DNA of 64,000 nucleotides, taken from contig OZ020517.1 of assembly GCA_963971425.1 (NCBI GenBank), forward strand, positions 22,330,462 through 22,394,461. The letters run 5' to 3'. Below, in pieces: positions 13,445 through 25,400 of this stretch; position 1 is the first letter of the stretch, and each line of letters opens with the position of its first letter. The notes under the pieces are model-generated. The model had not been told where the DNA came from, did not search any database, and saw only the letters and a program-made list of their open reading frames with translations. Made by a program: the position numbers and the translations under genes. The DNA is from Bryoerythrophyllum caledonicum. Its lineage: Eukaryota > Streptophyta > Bryopsida > Pottiales > Pottiaceae.

Positions 13445-15547
13445 ATGGCAATGCAAGGCGGTGGTGGAGATGATGCGGGCCAAAGGAGGCCTCAAAGAAA
13501 CCGAAGAAAGGGACGCCATTGGAGTTGGATATTTTTAGAGACACCAATCTATTGGCGTTGAATGGATGGGAAGATGTGCTAGAGCCATGGACATGTCAGC
13601 AGGCCTTCAACCTTGTTGGTTTCGCGCATCTTGATCGGTGGTACCCCGAGGAATCTCACGAAGAACATTGCCGCAAAAGACAACTCTCGTGGAATGTCAT
13701 TACCAATGTGGATTTGAAGTGGAGGTTCTTGGAGATTTTACGAGCCATCTCTCACCAAGGTTATTGGCCCAAAAAAAACATTCCAAGGAGGATAGGAGCA
13801 ATGGTGTATGTGGAGTGTGTGTTGCACAAGCGGGTTGATTGGTCAACAATTCACCAACCGGTGACCGGGGGTGGTAATGTTGGGAAGTTTCTTGGCTCGC
13901 TACTTTCCGCAAAGCAGCCCATCATTGACATTCTGAGGAACCCGGTTCCAGAATGGTTCCGCACCAACAATAGCTTGGTTGATCCACTGGACGAACCGTT
14001 GCCACCGGGTCGAGAATTGCTAAAGAGACGAGCTACTGCAACAAAAGCTCAAGAGGTGGTGGTTCTACCATTTGAATTATATGATGAACTTGGCATCCAC
14101 AACACCGATGCAATGGATGTGGAGTCGAACACGCCAACTAGTGGTGGAAGTGAACGTCGCGGGCTTGAACAAACGAAGGTAATGGGACATGGAATCAAGT
14201 GCATCAATACCACAAATGGCACGGCACAACGATACCAAGAATTAAACGCGGAATTTTCTGCATACAAGGCATTGATGGAAGAGTGTGCAAGAGAAGCAAC
14301 GATGAAAACATTGACGTTGGAAGCAGAGAAGAACGAATTGGTTGCCAACATGGGCCATTTGCGCATCGAGTTACAAGAAACAAACATTCAAAAATTGAAA
14401 TACAAGGCGGATGTTACTAAATTGCAATGCGATGTTAGCAAACTCCACAACGAGTGGGAAACCATGATGCTAGGCACGGTGTTAGCTTCGACAAAGGCGA
14501 AGCAGTACAAGGCAAAGTTGGCAAAGATTTCTGCTGAGTGGACAACCAACGGTAGGCTGAGAACATTATTACTCACGTCTTGGCCAACGTTAGAAGATAT
14601 GTATCCAAGCAATTAGGAAGATATAGATCCACCAGTATTTAAGGCCAATGGTAGCATTGACTGTGGGCGTGTTGTCGAAGAGGATCACCAGTGGAACATT
14701 CACGAGATGGTTGGTGGCATCGGAGATGTTCATAAAATATGGGGACACGTGGATGCGTAGACCAACGATGGATTGCGGTGTGCCATTTGCCAAAGTCCGT
14801 GGAGCCCAGAGGGGTGCTTTACGCTTGGATCATGTGGTCATTCATACCACCCTCAATGTCTAATTGAGGATATGATATGAAAGCGTACATGCACTATTTG
14901 CAAAATGCCTTATCATGCCCGCTTGTATCTTCAATTTGGCCTTCGGGATTTCATGCCAAGCCATTGGGTGTATCGCCAAGAAGACTTCCCAGATTTTGAC
15001 ATTGGCGCTGATGTCGGACAACCTGTCGAGTGGAATTGGAGATACAACGTCTCATCCGCACAACTTATTGCAGCGAATGAGGAAGCTGGCACATTAAATG
15101 ATCCAGAGAATTTAATGAAGGCGGCAAAGGGCATGTATCCAAATAAACCACGAGATTTTGGCTTGAAGATGTTTTTCTACAACGTAATGGGGTGGCATTA
15201 TGATCGAGAGAGAATGACGTTATTTGCCGGAAAATGGAAGACGGACCGCATTACAACTCATTGGGAGAGTTGGCGCTCACCACCGCACAATTTAACCGAT
15301 TATATCGGCGTTTGGATGGTATCCAAGAAGCTCGTAGTGCAGAAGAGGACTTGCTTGTAGAAAGAACATACCATTAAGCACGACTGAGGGCCGCGGCACT
15401 AGACGTTATGTTAAACGATCTTTCCCCAAAAGTCAAGGCTTGGCTAGAACGTGAGAGAAACCTTCAAAGACGGGGAATGGAAGTGCCTCGTGCTTCTCAT
15501 GGATACCAAACGCACGGTAATGATGCATCCTCGTTGCAACCAAGATA
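13445..15547 (+). pseudogene. Coiled-coil/RING-H2 protein of a repeat family, copy 1, broken
   Basis: Function unknown. Seen: an ATG at 13445 starts a short frame that shifts near 13475. The main frame (13504-14616) encodes an N-terminal segment and a long charged region with coiled-coil character (about 14220-14560). The same frame passes stops at 14614 (TAG), 14758 (TAG) and 14878 (TGA). A RING-H2 pattern lies around 14783-14905: CAIC, CGHSYHPQC, CTIC. After it come LQFGLRDFMPSHWVY and MFFYNVMGWHYD. Near 15250 the frame shifts again and homology to copy 2 continues to about 15547. Known: RING-H2 fingers usually act in E3 ubiquitin ligases. The partner copy at 53.69-55.89 kb lacks these particular stops, so the family was once coding. 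It is probably borne by a transposable element rather than a host gene. Confidence 0.75.
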
Positions 15548-16352
15548 AATAATGCCGCATGTGTGAATCTCAATGCGGATAGCGAACAATAGAGCGCCTA
15601 TAGTCTCAACATCGATTAAATATTTAGGAAAAATGATAGATGTTATTTTCTGATTTTTTTTTGTGTATAGCGTTGCAATGAATATATCTACCTGTCATAT
15701 TCTGTGAAAAATCATGTGTCCTTTGGTGTGTAGAAAGTATTGATCCAAAGGCTTCTTTTGGTGCATTAATCTAATTGGTGCATTAAGTTGTATTGCAAAG
15801 AAATGTATGTCATGTGCATAACTACAACTACCTTCAATAGATTCAACATAGCAAAAGTACTTTTGTATTTTCAGAATAAATTTGTCCTTCTCTTCTTCTT
15901 TATTTGTGTTTTTTGTTTAGAAGAGCATAATATTTAATTCCCCTTCCTCTCCCTCATCATTGGAATTCATTGTCCATATCACCGGGATTCCATGTCCTTG
16001 TCATTGGAACAAGAATTGAGGATGGCTGGAAAGAAGATTTTTTTTTTATTCCTTGCCAGACGATGTGTGGCAATGTGCAAATTTTTTTGACTAGGAATAA
16101 AATGCAATTTTCCACTAAAGACAAATAGTTTGTAACGATGTGAAAAGAAATAATATTACTAGCTAGTAGTGAAAATCTCAAATCTACTAGAGTGTCTTAG
16201 AAAATTATGATTGTCTCTATGTATTTCTTTCTCTGTCCCCTTCTCCTTCCATTTCAGTCTTGGATAATAAATCTATCGTTGTTCCCATCTATTTCTTTTG
16301 TCCCTTGTATTTATTTAAAAAAAATTGGCGCATCTGTTTTTAAAAAAATATA
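15548..16352. other. AT-rich spacer with a partial copy of repeat R
   Basis: No gene seen. About 16020-16200 (ttccttgccagacgatgtgt onward) aligns by eye with 53130-53295, part of repeat R. The stretch ends at the left target duplication of MULE A (16353-16362). Confidence 0.55.
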
Positions 16353-16362
16353 AATTCTGTAG

Positions 16363-16425
16363 GGGGATTGCTATTTTGCGTGCCCAATTATGCGAGCTGC
16401 GAGCTGCGAGCCTAGGTTTGCGAGC
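16363..16425 (+). repeat. MULE A left terminal inverted repeat
   Basis: Starts GGGGATTGCTATTTTGCGTG, followed by tandem GCGAGCT(GC) copies and GCGAGCCTAGG. It matches inverted copies at 44947-45008 and 52674-52738, and the start of MULE C at 45298. Confidence 0.85.
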
Positions 16426-17531
16426 GTAAAAAGAGAAAAATGTGCCGTTCTGGAGCAAAAGTAAAAGTAACAAAACATTTAATAAGGAGGCCAATAAGAA
16501 TGTATAAAAATGTTTAGAAAAAAGTATAAAGACGAAAGAAATTCACAGAAAAGGGTAAAAAAGGAAGTAGTTAAAAGTGAAGATAAAAAAAGGTAGGGCC
16601 CTATAGCCGTGGGAATGCACGAGCAATTGACGTCAATATGAACAAAACCTTATAATAATAAGGCGAGGGGTAAAAACAATAGAGGGCATCTTAACTACAA
16701 AAGTACCATGAATACTCTATAGCCGTGGGGTCAGAAACGGTGATCTGGATAAACTGCTAAACATTTGGAAATACCACAGTTTTACAATGATATACCGACG
16801 TTTATACACTTGACAAAATAGACTCGTGAAGTGGGATGAACTCTTAAGTATTTTGGGGCGCTTCAGTATGCAAATGAGCCCAGTACACTAAAGATGATAT
16901 TTAGTGTAACCACAGTAATATTTTTGGTAAAGCAATAATTGTTCTCTTTGGACGAAGATTTTTACCGAGGGCACAACTATCAATACTATCATATAGAGAG
17001 TGAAAACTATCATTGTTAACATAGTTGGTAAAAATAATCATGAAGAATAAAAACGTATAGCACTTAAAATCAAAATAGTCTGGTTAGACATGTAAGAGCT
17101 ACGTTGACCAACACGGTCAGAAGTAGCGCAGTAGTCGTCGATTTAGGATATGGACAATGGGAACGGATTCACGCGCGCATTCCTGAACCAAGTCTGAGAA
17201 GACATGGGCTTAGATCCAATGAGTAATAGATTTTATGATCAGAAGGATTGCCACTATATCATGTTAAGGAAATTATCATGAACTAGAGGCTACTAAACTG
17301 CATATGAAGCATTGAGGAATATACAAACCGAATATGAGTGTTTACTAAATTGTGCAAAATAAACATGTTGAATAAAGGAAGTTCTGAAAATATTTGCAGA
17401 GAAATAAAACACACAGAAGGTGCTGAAATTGATTATGTGCGCTTGTCAGTATACTGTGTGGTTGGATAAAATCAGAACCAGATGATGTACATCAATTCCA
17501 GTCCTGAACAAAGATGTAATAAAAAATGTAG
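16426..17531. other. MULE A left subterminal region, non-coding
   Basis: AT-rich, with two subterminal motifs CTATAGCCGTGGG (about 16610) and CTATAGCCGTGGGG (about 16722). Inverted counterparts lie near the other three MULE ends. No gene is seen before the stop of the methyltransferase gene at 17532. Confidence 0.6.
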
Positions 17532-19477
17532 TCAGAAGTAGGAATCCTTGGAAGTGTTTGTGGAAGGTGAGAGGCCACAAATCTCCACGTCGGCTTCATC
17601 ATCTATAAAACGACGAACACTACAGTCGAAATTTGGAACAGAAGAAGTCGAAGACGGAGATTGAGCCAGAGCCTGTGTAGTAGCAGCTGCCGCATCCCAA
17701 GGCGTCATGTTGAAGTCTCGTTCAGGAGATAACAAATGCGCAATCAATCTGAGCATGTGAACCACAGAATAGTTATGGACAGAATGAAGAGTTAAAGTAT
17801 TGTATATCATCGAATTATCAAACTTACATACTCAATCTAGTTCTCTTTGCAACTCTCCGAATCGGGACGTCCACTTCAATAAGCGGATGAGCATCAGCAA
17901 CAGAGGGAACATGAGGTACGGGATGACGCCCTTGAAGAAAAAGCTTCAATTTTGCGTTAAAGACTGTAATGTCGTCGTCAAGGGCTACGATATGCCGGCC
18001 CGCTGATTTGCAAGCTCTTACAGAATTCCCTGTATTGGAAACACAAGATTCAATGACCGAAGAGGAAGATGAAGTTCAAATTACCGACCAATAATGCATC
18101 TTCAATGAGAAGGAATAGAAATTACCAACGGAAGCAAATGCATCGAGGATAATGGAGCCAGGTTTCGTGAGTGCCTCAATGAACATCTCAATGAATGCTA
18201 CGTCTTTTTCACGGGGGCCCCTCCACGGAATCGAGCCATTCATCGATTGAGATTCTTTTGAAGTAAAGTTGAACACGACATCCGAATCCCCCACTCCCAT
18301 GCCAAACTCGGTGTGGTCATCGTTTACGGCAATGTGAAAGTTGTCAGCTCCAAGCTTCTCATGAATGAAGAGTTGTACTTTGAAGCGTCTGCTCTGAAAA
18401 TGAGATAAGAGGGCAATTAGTATGAAATCGAAGACCGGAATCGAAGAATGAAACAGAACAGAGAATCGTATTATACCTGGACAGCAGGAGAGAAGAACGA
18501 CGACAAGGGGAGGTCGTTAATTCCCCACCACTCACGAATCGGCTGAAAGCTATAAGCGGCCGCGAACGAGAGAACATCCGCTTTTATGCTCGGAACGTCG
18601 GGGACAAACAAAAGAACAACCCCCTTCGCTTGAAGAAAATGCTCCACGAACTCAAAAAGCGTCTCCGTGTCCTCGACGGCATACTGATTCCATACTGGGA
18701 TGAAACCAGAGTTCTCGGAGACCCCGGGAACCGTCATGCCGTCCTTAAAATCTCCAATAATCAAATCAAAGCCGCTATGCGGGCACTTCGCAGAAAGAGA
18801 GAGTGTCCCAGTTTCATCCTTAACCTGAAAAACGAAGAGGCTTTCATTTATAAAAAAGTCATCAGCTCGAATTTCAAAAACCGAATAGAAGATAGCAAAG
18901 GATGAAACAAATAACAGAACAGATTGAAAGTAGAGTGAAAAAAATAATAACAAAACAGAACGAGAGCGACGGACAGCGTATGAAATACAAGTGCCGATGT
19001 CGGCAATGCTTGGGGAAATACACGAAAGGAGTATTTCCTTCCCATAAACGAGCTACCGACATGGGGGTTGAAGAAAACGGTATGCAAACAAATTGCATAA
19101 TGACTACAGAACATTAGATCAGTACGAAATAGTTGAATGGTAAGTGGAACTGATTTCTTAGTAATGAGAAGAGTACCTGGAGGGCAAAGTGGTTGAGTTC
19201 TTGAAGGTTTGGATGGACGTTGGGCAAATCCTCCATTATATTTCTTATACTGGAGTTGGCAACAAAAATACGAGATCGAACAGAGGAGGATGGCTTGGTT
19301 TGGGGCTTCGTCGAAGCCGCACGTTTCTTCCGCTCTTTAGAGATGATGGTGTCTGGATTCACAAGACCAAAGTCTACGTCCGCAGCTGGTACCTTCGAGC
19401 AAGATGAAGGCCGTGGTGGACAAAACAGCGGAGCAAACTCGGGGACGACAACATCTAAATCCATCTCCGTTGTGGCC

Positions 19478-22327
19478 TGTGAACCAAATAAACCCCCCTT
19501 AGTGGATGGATTTATTGTGGACACTAATTCCTAACCCTACTCACAAGGTTATCATTGCAAGGAGTTCATGCTCCCACATACACAAGATGGCAAGCGGTGG
19601 AAGTATTCACTATCATATGGTTAGTAAAAACTTGCTTCAATTAAGTTAGGTATTTAATTCGATTAATGCATTTATCTTCATCATAGTCCTTGACTCCTAC
19701 GCCCTTCTTTTGACTTCTGGTTTACTCTTCTTTTATCTTCCTTTTACTGTTCTTTTACTGTTTTTTTTTTTTTTTAATTTTTAATTTTTAATTTTTAATT
19801 TTTTTTAAAAATAAAAATATTAAAAATATTTTATTAATATTTTATTATTATTATTATTTTTTAATTATTTTTAAAAAATATATATATATATTTTTTAATT
19901 TTATTTTTTTAAAAAAACAAAAAAATAAAATAAAATTTACTCTTCCGTTCACCTTCACTTTTGGTTCAAGTTCCTTACTCCAATTACCCAGCCGTTAATA
20001 CTGATCCGTGACTTCGATTTACTTCTTAAAGATTGCACGCTATTGGTGTAACTTCAAGCTTCATAACTTCTGGTGTAATCGTCCAAATCCAATTTTTTAA
20101 ACGCCTATTATTACTAATTTTTCACGACCTACTTAATGAGCAATTCATAACTTCAAGATAACATGTGTATTGACCCCCAACCAAGCGACCAGCAGTGACT
20201 CAACTCACGGAACGCACAACTTCAACATCTCTATGCACCTTCAACCATTATTCACTCAACCAATCAAAACAATCTGATGGCATGGTCAATCATCATACAA
20301 GGTGCAAAGTTCATGGTTGATTTAAGCAACATAGAATTCCCACTTTTAGGGCAGCGCTTCCGCGCGTAAATTGTTTTTTCCGGAGAATTTCTCACAACTT
20401 CAATCAAAAGCTACGACATGGGCTTAAGCATTGAACAAGGAAGAGCACAAGTAAGGGAAACAAAAGAACAACAAATTCTCTGGAACAAGGGACCCCCTGC
20501 CACTTGACTCGCGCGCTCTCTCCACCTGAACACCGAACTTGCTGTCTCTTCCGAGCTCACAGAGATACCCCTGCGCGAACCCCCAGACCCCACGCGCGCA
20601 TACAAGGTCTCCTCAGAACACACTCGTAGATTCCGCGCGACGCGCAAAAACCTCACCCTCGCAGCGAACTCCAACAGCCCTCTCGCGGCTCACGGCACCG
20701 GACTCCTCACGCATCGCACTCCAGCAACCGAACTCCCACCAACGGCGCAGCGACGCCGCTCTCGCTCTACCCTCCAAACACAATCGTGGAAGACAACGCA
20801 AGCGGCCGCACTCGGACCCCACAGCCAGCCTCCCCGCTCTATCGCACTCCGCTGTTCATACCCTCTTGCTTACACACACAAAACTCAGTAGACATACCTC
20901 CATCACAACTCCTCGCCCACCGTGGGCGTCTCTCGCTCCCAGCGATCGCGCTTGGTTCACGTGGCCAAGTTCCCTCACCGCTGTCAGACAGGAGTTCCTC
21001 TCTAATCTCCGCACCTCGTCGCGCCACGCCTGATGTCTCCACGCTTGATCGCGGCGCGCCTCGCACCAGCCTCAACTCGCAAGCACTCGAACCCACGTCC
21101 ACGCAGACATCCAATCGCCGTAGACCGAATCTCACCACACCAGCCGCTCTCGCTGACCGCCACTACGCACACAATCCCTCGTCAACCTCGGCGCTTCACC
21201 GCCAAACACCGCAGCACACCTCCGGCTAGGACACCTGCGGATCGGCCCTTCGTCTCCTTGCGCGCAGCCGTTCCACTCCAATTCCAGCGAGCGCTAACCT
21301 TGTCCTCTGCACTCGGTCCAAGCTGCGCTCAAAGAAGACAACTCGGCGCACTGCCTCGCGTCACCTCCGCAGCCACGGATCTCGTCCCTACTGCAGTCAA
21401 AACCGCACGAGAAAGGAAGGACCCACAACACACAATCTCGCGCTCCACTCCTGGCCGCCTCAATCACACCTCTCTCCTACGTTTCGCGGGGCTCCTCCAT
21501 TCCCCTTTCCAGACGCGAGACCCCAACCACCCTAAAAAACTCTACACACACAAAAAACCAGAGAGAGAGAAAAAAACTCCTAGTCCCAGTCGACCGGTGC
21601 CCTCCCGCTTCCACGGCAGCCGCGCACGTAACTCACGCTGGAAGTCCAGCGTTTCTTCAGCAGATTCCGGGGAATATTCCCCGGGAAAACCCAAAATTCC
21701 CCCTCACCAGCTCGGGGGAAGGAAGAAAACAAAAATAAAAAAAAGTTTTTTAAAGGTAACTTCGGCATGCCATTAAGGGCAGCCCATGATCGCCAATAAT
21801 TGGTGCTAATTTCTCCCCTCGTCACCATCTAACTTTTCTAATTTCTTCCAAGGCCATGTGCCACTACTTCGTGCATGTTTTTTAAAAGATTAACTCAAAA
21901 GTGGCCACATCATGGTTGCACTCTGCATTTTGTTTACTTTTGTTTTTTGTTTATTTAATTACTTATTTGTTTACTTACCTCCTTGGTTTTTTAGTGTGTT
22001 TTTCCCAAGGCTTCAACCCATTGTGTTAAAAACACATGTGGTTTGAGGTGTCTCCCTTTTTGCAAGAATTCTTTTCGTCTTCTAAGTTTTTCTTTTTTCC
22101 TCTTTTTTTTTCTTTCTTTTAATTTTTAGGTTTTTAACAAAATTAGATCTCCACTTGGAGATGATGACCTCTTCTAAATTAGGAAATGGCAAGTAAAAGG
22201 CCTTTCCAAGCCCTTTAACCACAATGGGTGGTTTAGTCTAACCATCTCACCCTAACTACCACTTTCTAATGCTAACTAGTTAATCTTAATGCCCAAATGA
22301 CATCGTGAGCCGTTTTGGGGGCTCACA
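19478..22327 (-). repeat. 3' LTR of the gypsy element
   Basis: 2850 bp. Reading along the plus strand: an AT block (19760-19940, TTTTTAATTTTTAATT-type), then a GC- and CpG-rich block (about 20330-21700) with several long but domain-free open frames on both strands, then a T-rich end. The open frames are identical in the other LTR and look like stop-poor composition, not genes. Confidence 0.95.
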
Positions 22328-22485
22328 CATGGCGGCCATCTGGGACAACTCGTAGAGGCAGAGAATCCAAAGGCTCTTGCTCTTGGGCACACGGTCAAAA
22401 TTCCCTTGTTTCACATTTGAACAAGAACCAAGACCATAAATGAGAAGAATGGGGGAGTCCCAAGTGGATGTAGGTTGTGAATAAT

Positions 22486-25400
22486 TCACACCTTATACTC
22501 CTTGCATCGGTTTCCCGAAGTCCTTGTTGGAAAGTCCTCTCCATTTAAGGTTTGAAGTTGAACAGAATTGTTGGAGAAGACTTCCTTCACGAGGTAAGGA
22601 CCTAACCATAAGGCATCAAATTTCCCTGGGAAATCCATGCGGCGCGCATCTTGGAGTAGCACGAGCATTCCCGGTTGTATTGACCGGACTTTGTTGCGCC
22701 TATCAAACGCAATTTTCCTGCGGCGCTGAATGGCCTCCATGTGTTGCGCACTAATACGGCGCCGCTCATCCAATTCCTCCAAGCGGCCCAACCGATCAGA
22801 AATTGAGGCAGCGATTGGCCACCTCCCAGACACCGCAACTCGGAGAGAAGGTATTTCTAACTCGATGGGGAGAATGGCTTCGACACCATAAACTAAAGAA
22901 AATGGGGTGGCCTGGGTGGTGACCTTAAAAGTGGTTCGGTAAGCCCACAAGGCCGCTGGGAGTTTTGTATCCCAATCATGTTTGGAGTCCACGACCGTCT
23001 TGCGTAAAATATTCACCAAAGTTTGGTTAACACGTTCGGTGTGGCCATTGGTTTGAGGGTGGTAAGGGGTGGTTTTCCGGTGATTAATCCTAAACCGAGT
23101 TGTCATGGCCACAATCACTTCATTCAAGAAATGTTTGCCACGGTCACTGATGAGGATTTTTGGACATCCAAACCGTGTGATAACTTGTTCAAACAAGAAC
23201 TTAGCGGCGTGGTTGGCGTCATTGGTTCGCACGGCTTTTGCTTCGGCCCATTTGGTGAGGTACTCGGTAGCGACCACTATGTGTTTCATCCCATTGGAAG
23301 AACTAGGGTGAACCTCACCGATATAATCAATTCCCCATTTCTCAAAGGGAAGCAAGGGAAGTGAAACTCTCAAAGGCAAGTTGAGCCGGAGATCATTCCT
23401 AGCATACCTTTGGCATGCGTCACAACGTTGGGCATACTCGTGGGCATCTTGGAAAAGCGTAGGCCAATAGTAGCCTGCGCGGAGTACCTTCTGGGCTGTC
23501 AAGGCTCCAGAAAAGTGGCCACCACACGCACTGTCGTGGCAAGCTGACAAAATCGTGGGTATTTCCACGGCTGACACACACCGGCGAAGGAGGCCATCTA
23601 TTCCACGACGATACAACTTTCCACCCACTATGGTGAAGTGACGACTATGGAGGCGGACCTTTCGCCTCTCATTTTTGGACAAGGTCTCAGGTAGGCGGTG
23701 GGTGGTAAGGAATTCTGCTACTAGGCCATACCATGCAGGAATAGATGAAACTTTAAATAAAGTCTCATCCACTAATGTCTCATCGATGGGGACCACTCCA
23801 GGTTCTTCGGATAAGCGTGAAAGGTGGTCCGCCTGAAGGTGCATTCTTCCAGGCCTATATTCTACTGTGTAATCGAATTCCTCCAACAACAAGACCCACC
23901 GGGCTAGTCGGCCGCTTAAGTCTGCTTTGTTGACCAGGTACTTGATAGCCATATGGTCTACATAAAAGACCACCGGGTTCAAAAGAAGGTAGTGTCGGAA
24001 CTTCTTCACTGAGAAAACCATTGCAAGACACTCCCTCTCTGTGGTGGAGTAATTTCTCTCTGCGGGGTTCAACTGTCTACTTGCAAAAGCAATTGGATGG
24101 TCCTTGTTTTTATCTCCTACAGCTTGGCAGAGCGTACTACCTACCGCCACCGATGATGCATCGCAAAAGACATGGAAGGGTAAATCCCAGTTTGGAGGCC
24201 TCAACACTGGATACGAGCTAAGCTCGGTTTTTAAGACATCGAAGGCTTGTTGACACTCCGGAGTCCACTCAAATTTTACCTCCTTCTGCTGAAGTCTAGT
24301 AATGGGCATAGATTTTGTGGCGTAGTCATGAATGACCTCACGATACCACCCTACATGTCCGAGAGTCTTCTGAATATCCTTGACGTTCCTAGGAGGGGGC
24401 AATTCTACTATGACTCTCACCTTCTCTGGATCTGGCTCTCTACCATTCTTAGAAACCACGAAGCCAAGTAGGACTCCCTTCTCTACTGCCAAGAAGATCT
24501 TCTCTGGGTTTAAGGCTATTCCCGTGTGTCTACAACGCTCAAGGCTCTCTTTGACACACTCAAGGTGGGAATCCTTTGAGGATTGGGTGCTAAAGTCGTC
24601 AATAAAGACCGTCATAGACTTGTGTAAGAGATCGGAAAACGCGTAGGTCATTGCTCTCTGGAAGGCGGCTGGTGCATTACACAACCCAAATGGCATCACT
24701 AAATAAATGAAGGTTCCCCAGGGAGTAGTGAAGGCCGTCTTATGGTAATCTTCATGTGCTATGGAAATCTGATTGTAGCCTGAATACCCATCCATGAAGG
24801 TGTACAACTCATGACCGCCGACCTCTTCTAAAATGGTATTGATAAATGGGAGGGGGAAATGATCTTTCTGAGTGTGCTGGTTTAATTTCCTATAATCGAT
24901 ACACACTCGAAGTTTTCCATTTTTCTTTTTGACCAACACCATGGGGGAGACCCAGTCAGAGATTTCCACTGGTTTGATAAATCCCGCTTGCAAAAGCTTT
25001 TCTAATTCTGCCTTCACTATTAGCTGGAGGTTGGGGTTCATTCGGCGTTCCTTTTGTCTAATGGGAATCGTGCCTGGAAGAAGGGGAATGTGATGTTGGG
25101 TTACCTCCGGGGGAATTCCCTTAAGATCCTTGTAAGACCAAGCAAACACATCACGATATTCTAGGACTAAATCCTTATACGTGGCCATCTCTTCCTCACT
25201 TAATCCTACCCCAACCTTAATGCTACGGTTTTCTTCTCCTTCACGTGAGACATCCATCAATTTCCAATCTTGGGGGTGCACATGGGACTGTTGAGTAGGG
25301 CCTCTGTACCAATCACTAGGAATTGGAGGATATATTGGGCCTGAACTTCCAGCTAAAATACCAGAGGACGTCCTCTTAAAATGAAGAGATGGATTGAGAG

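Noticed and set aside
21033-21776. 247-codon open frame in the LTR (same at 31639-32382)
   Set aside because: It overlaps other long frames on both strands in a stop-poor GC-rich block, has no domain and repetitive P/R/S/T content. Identity between LTRs reflects recent insertion, not selection.
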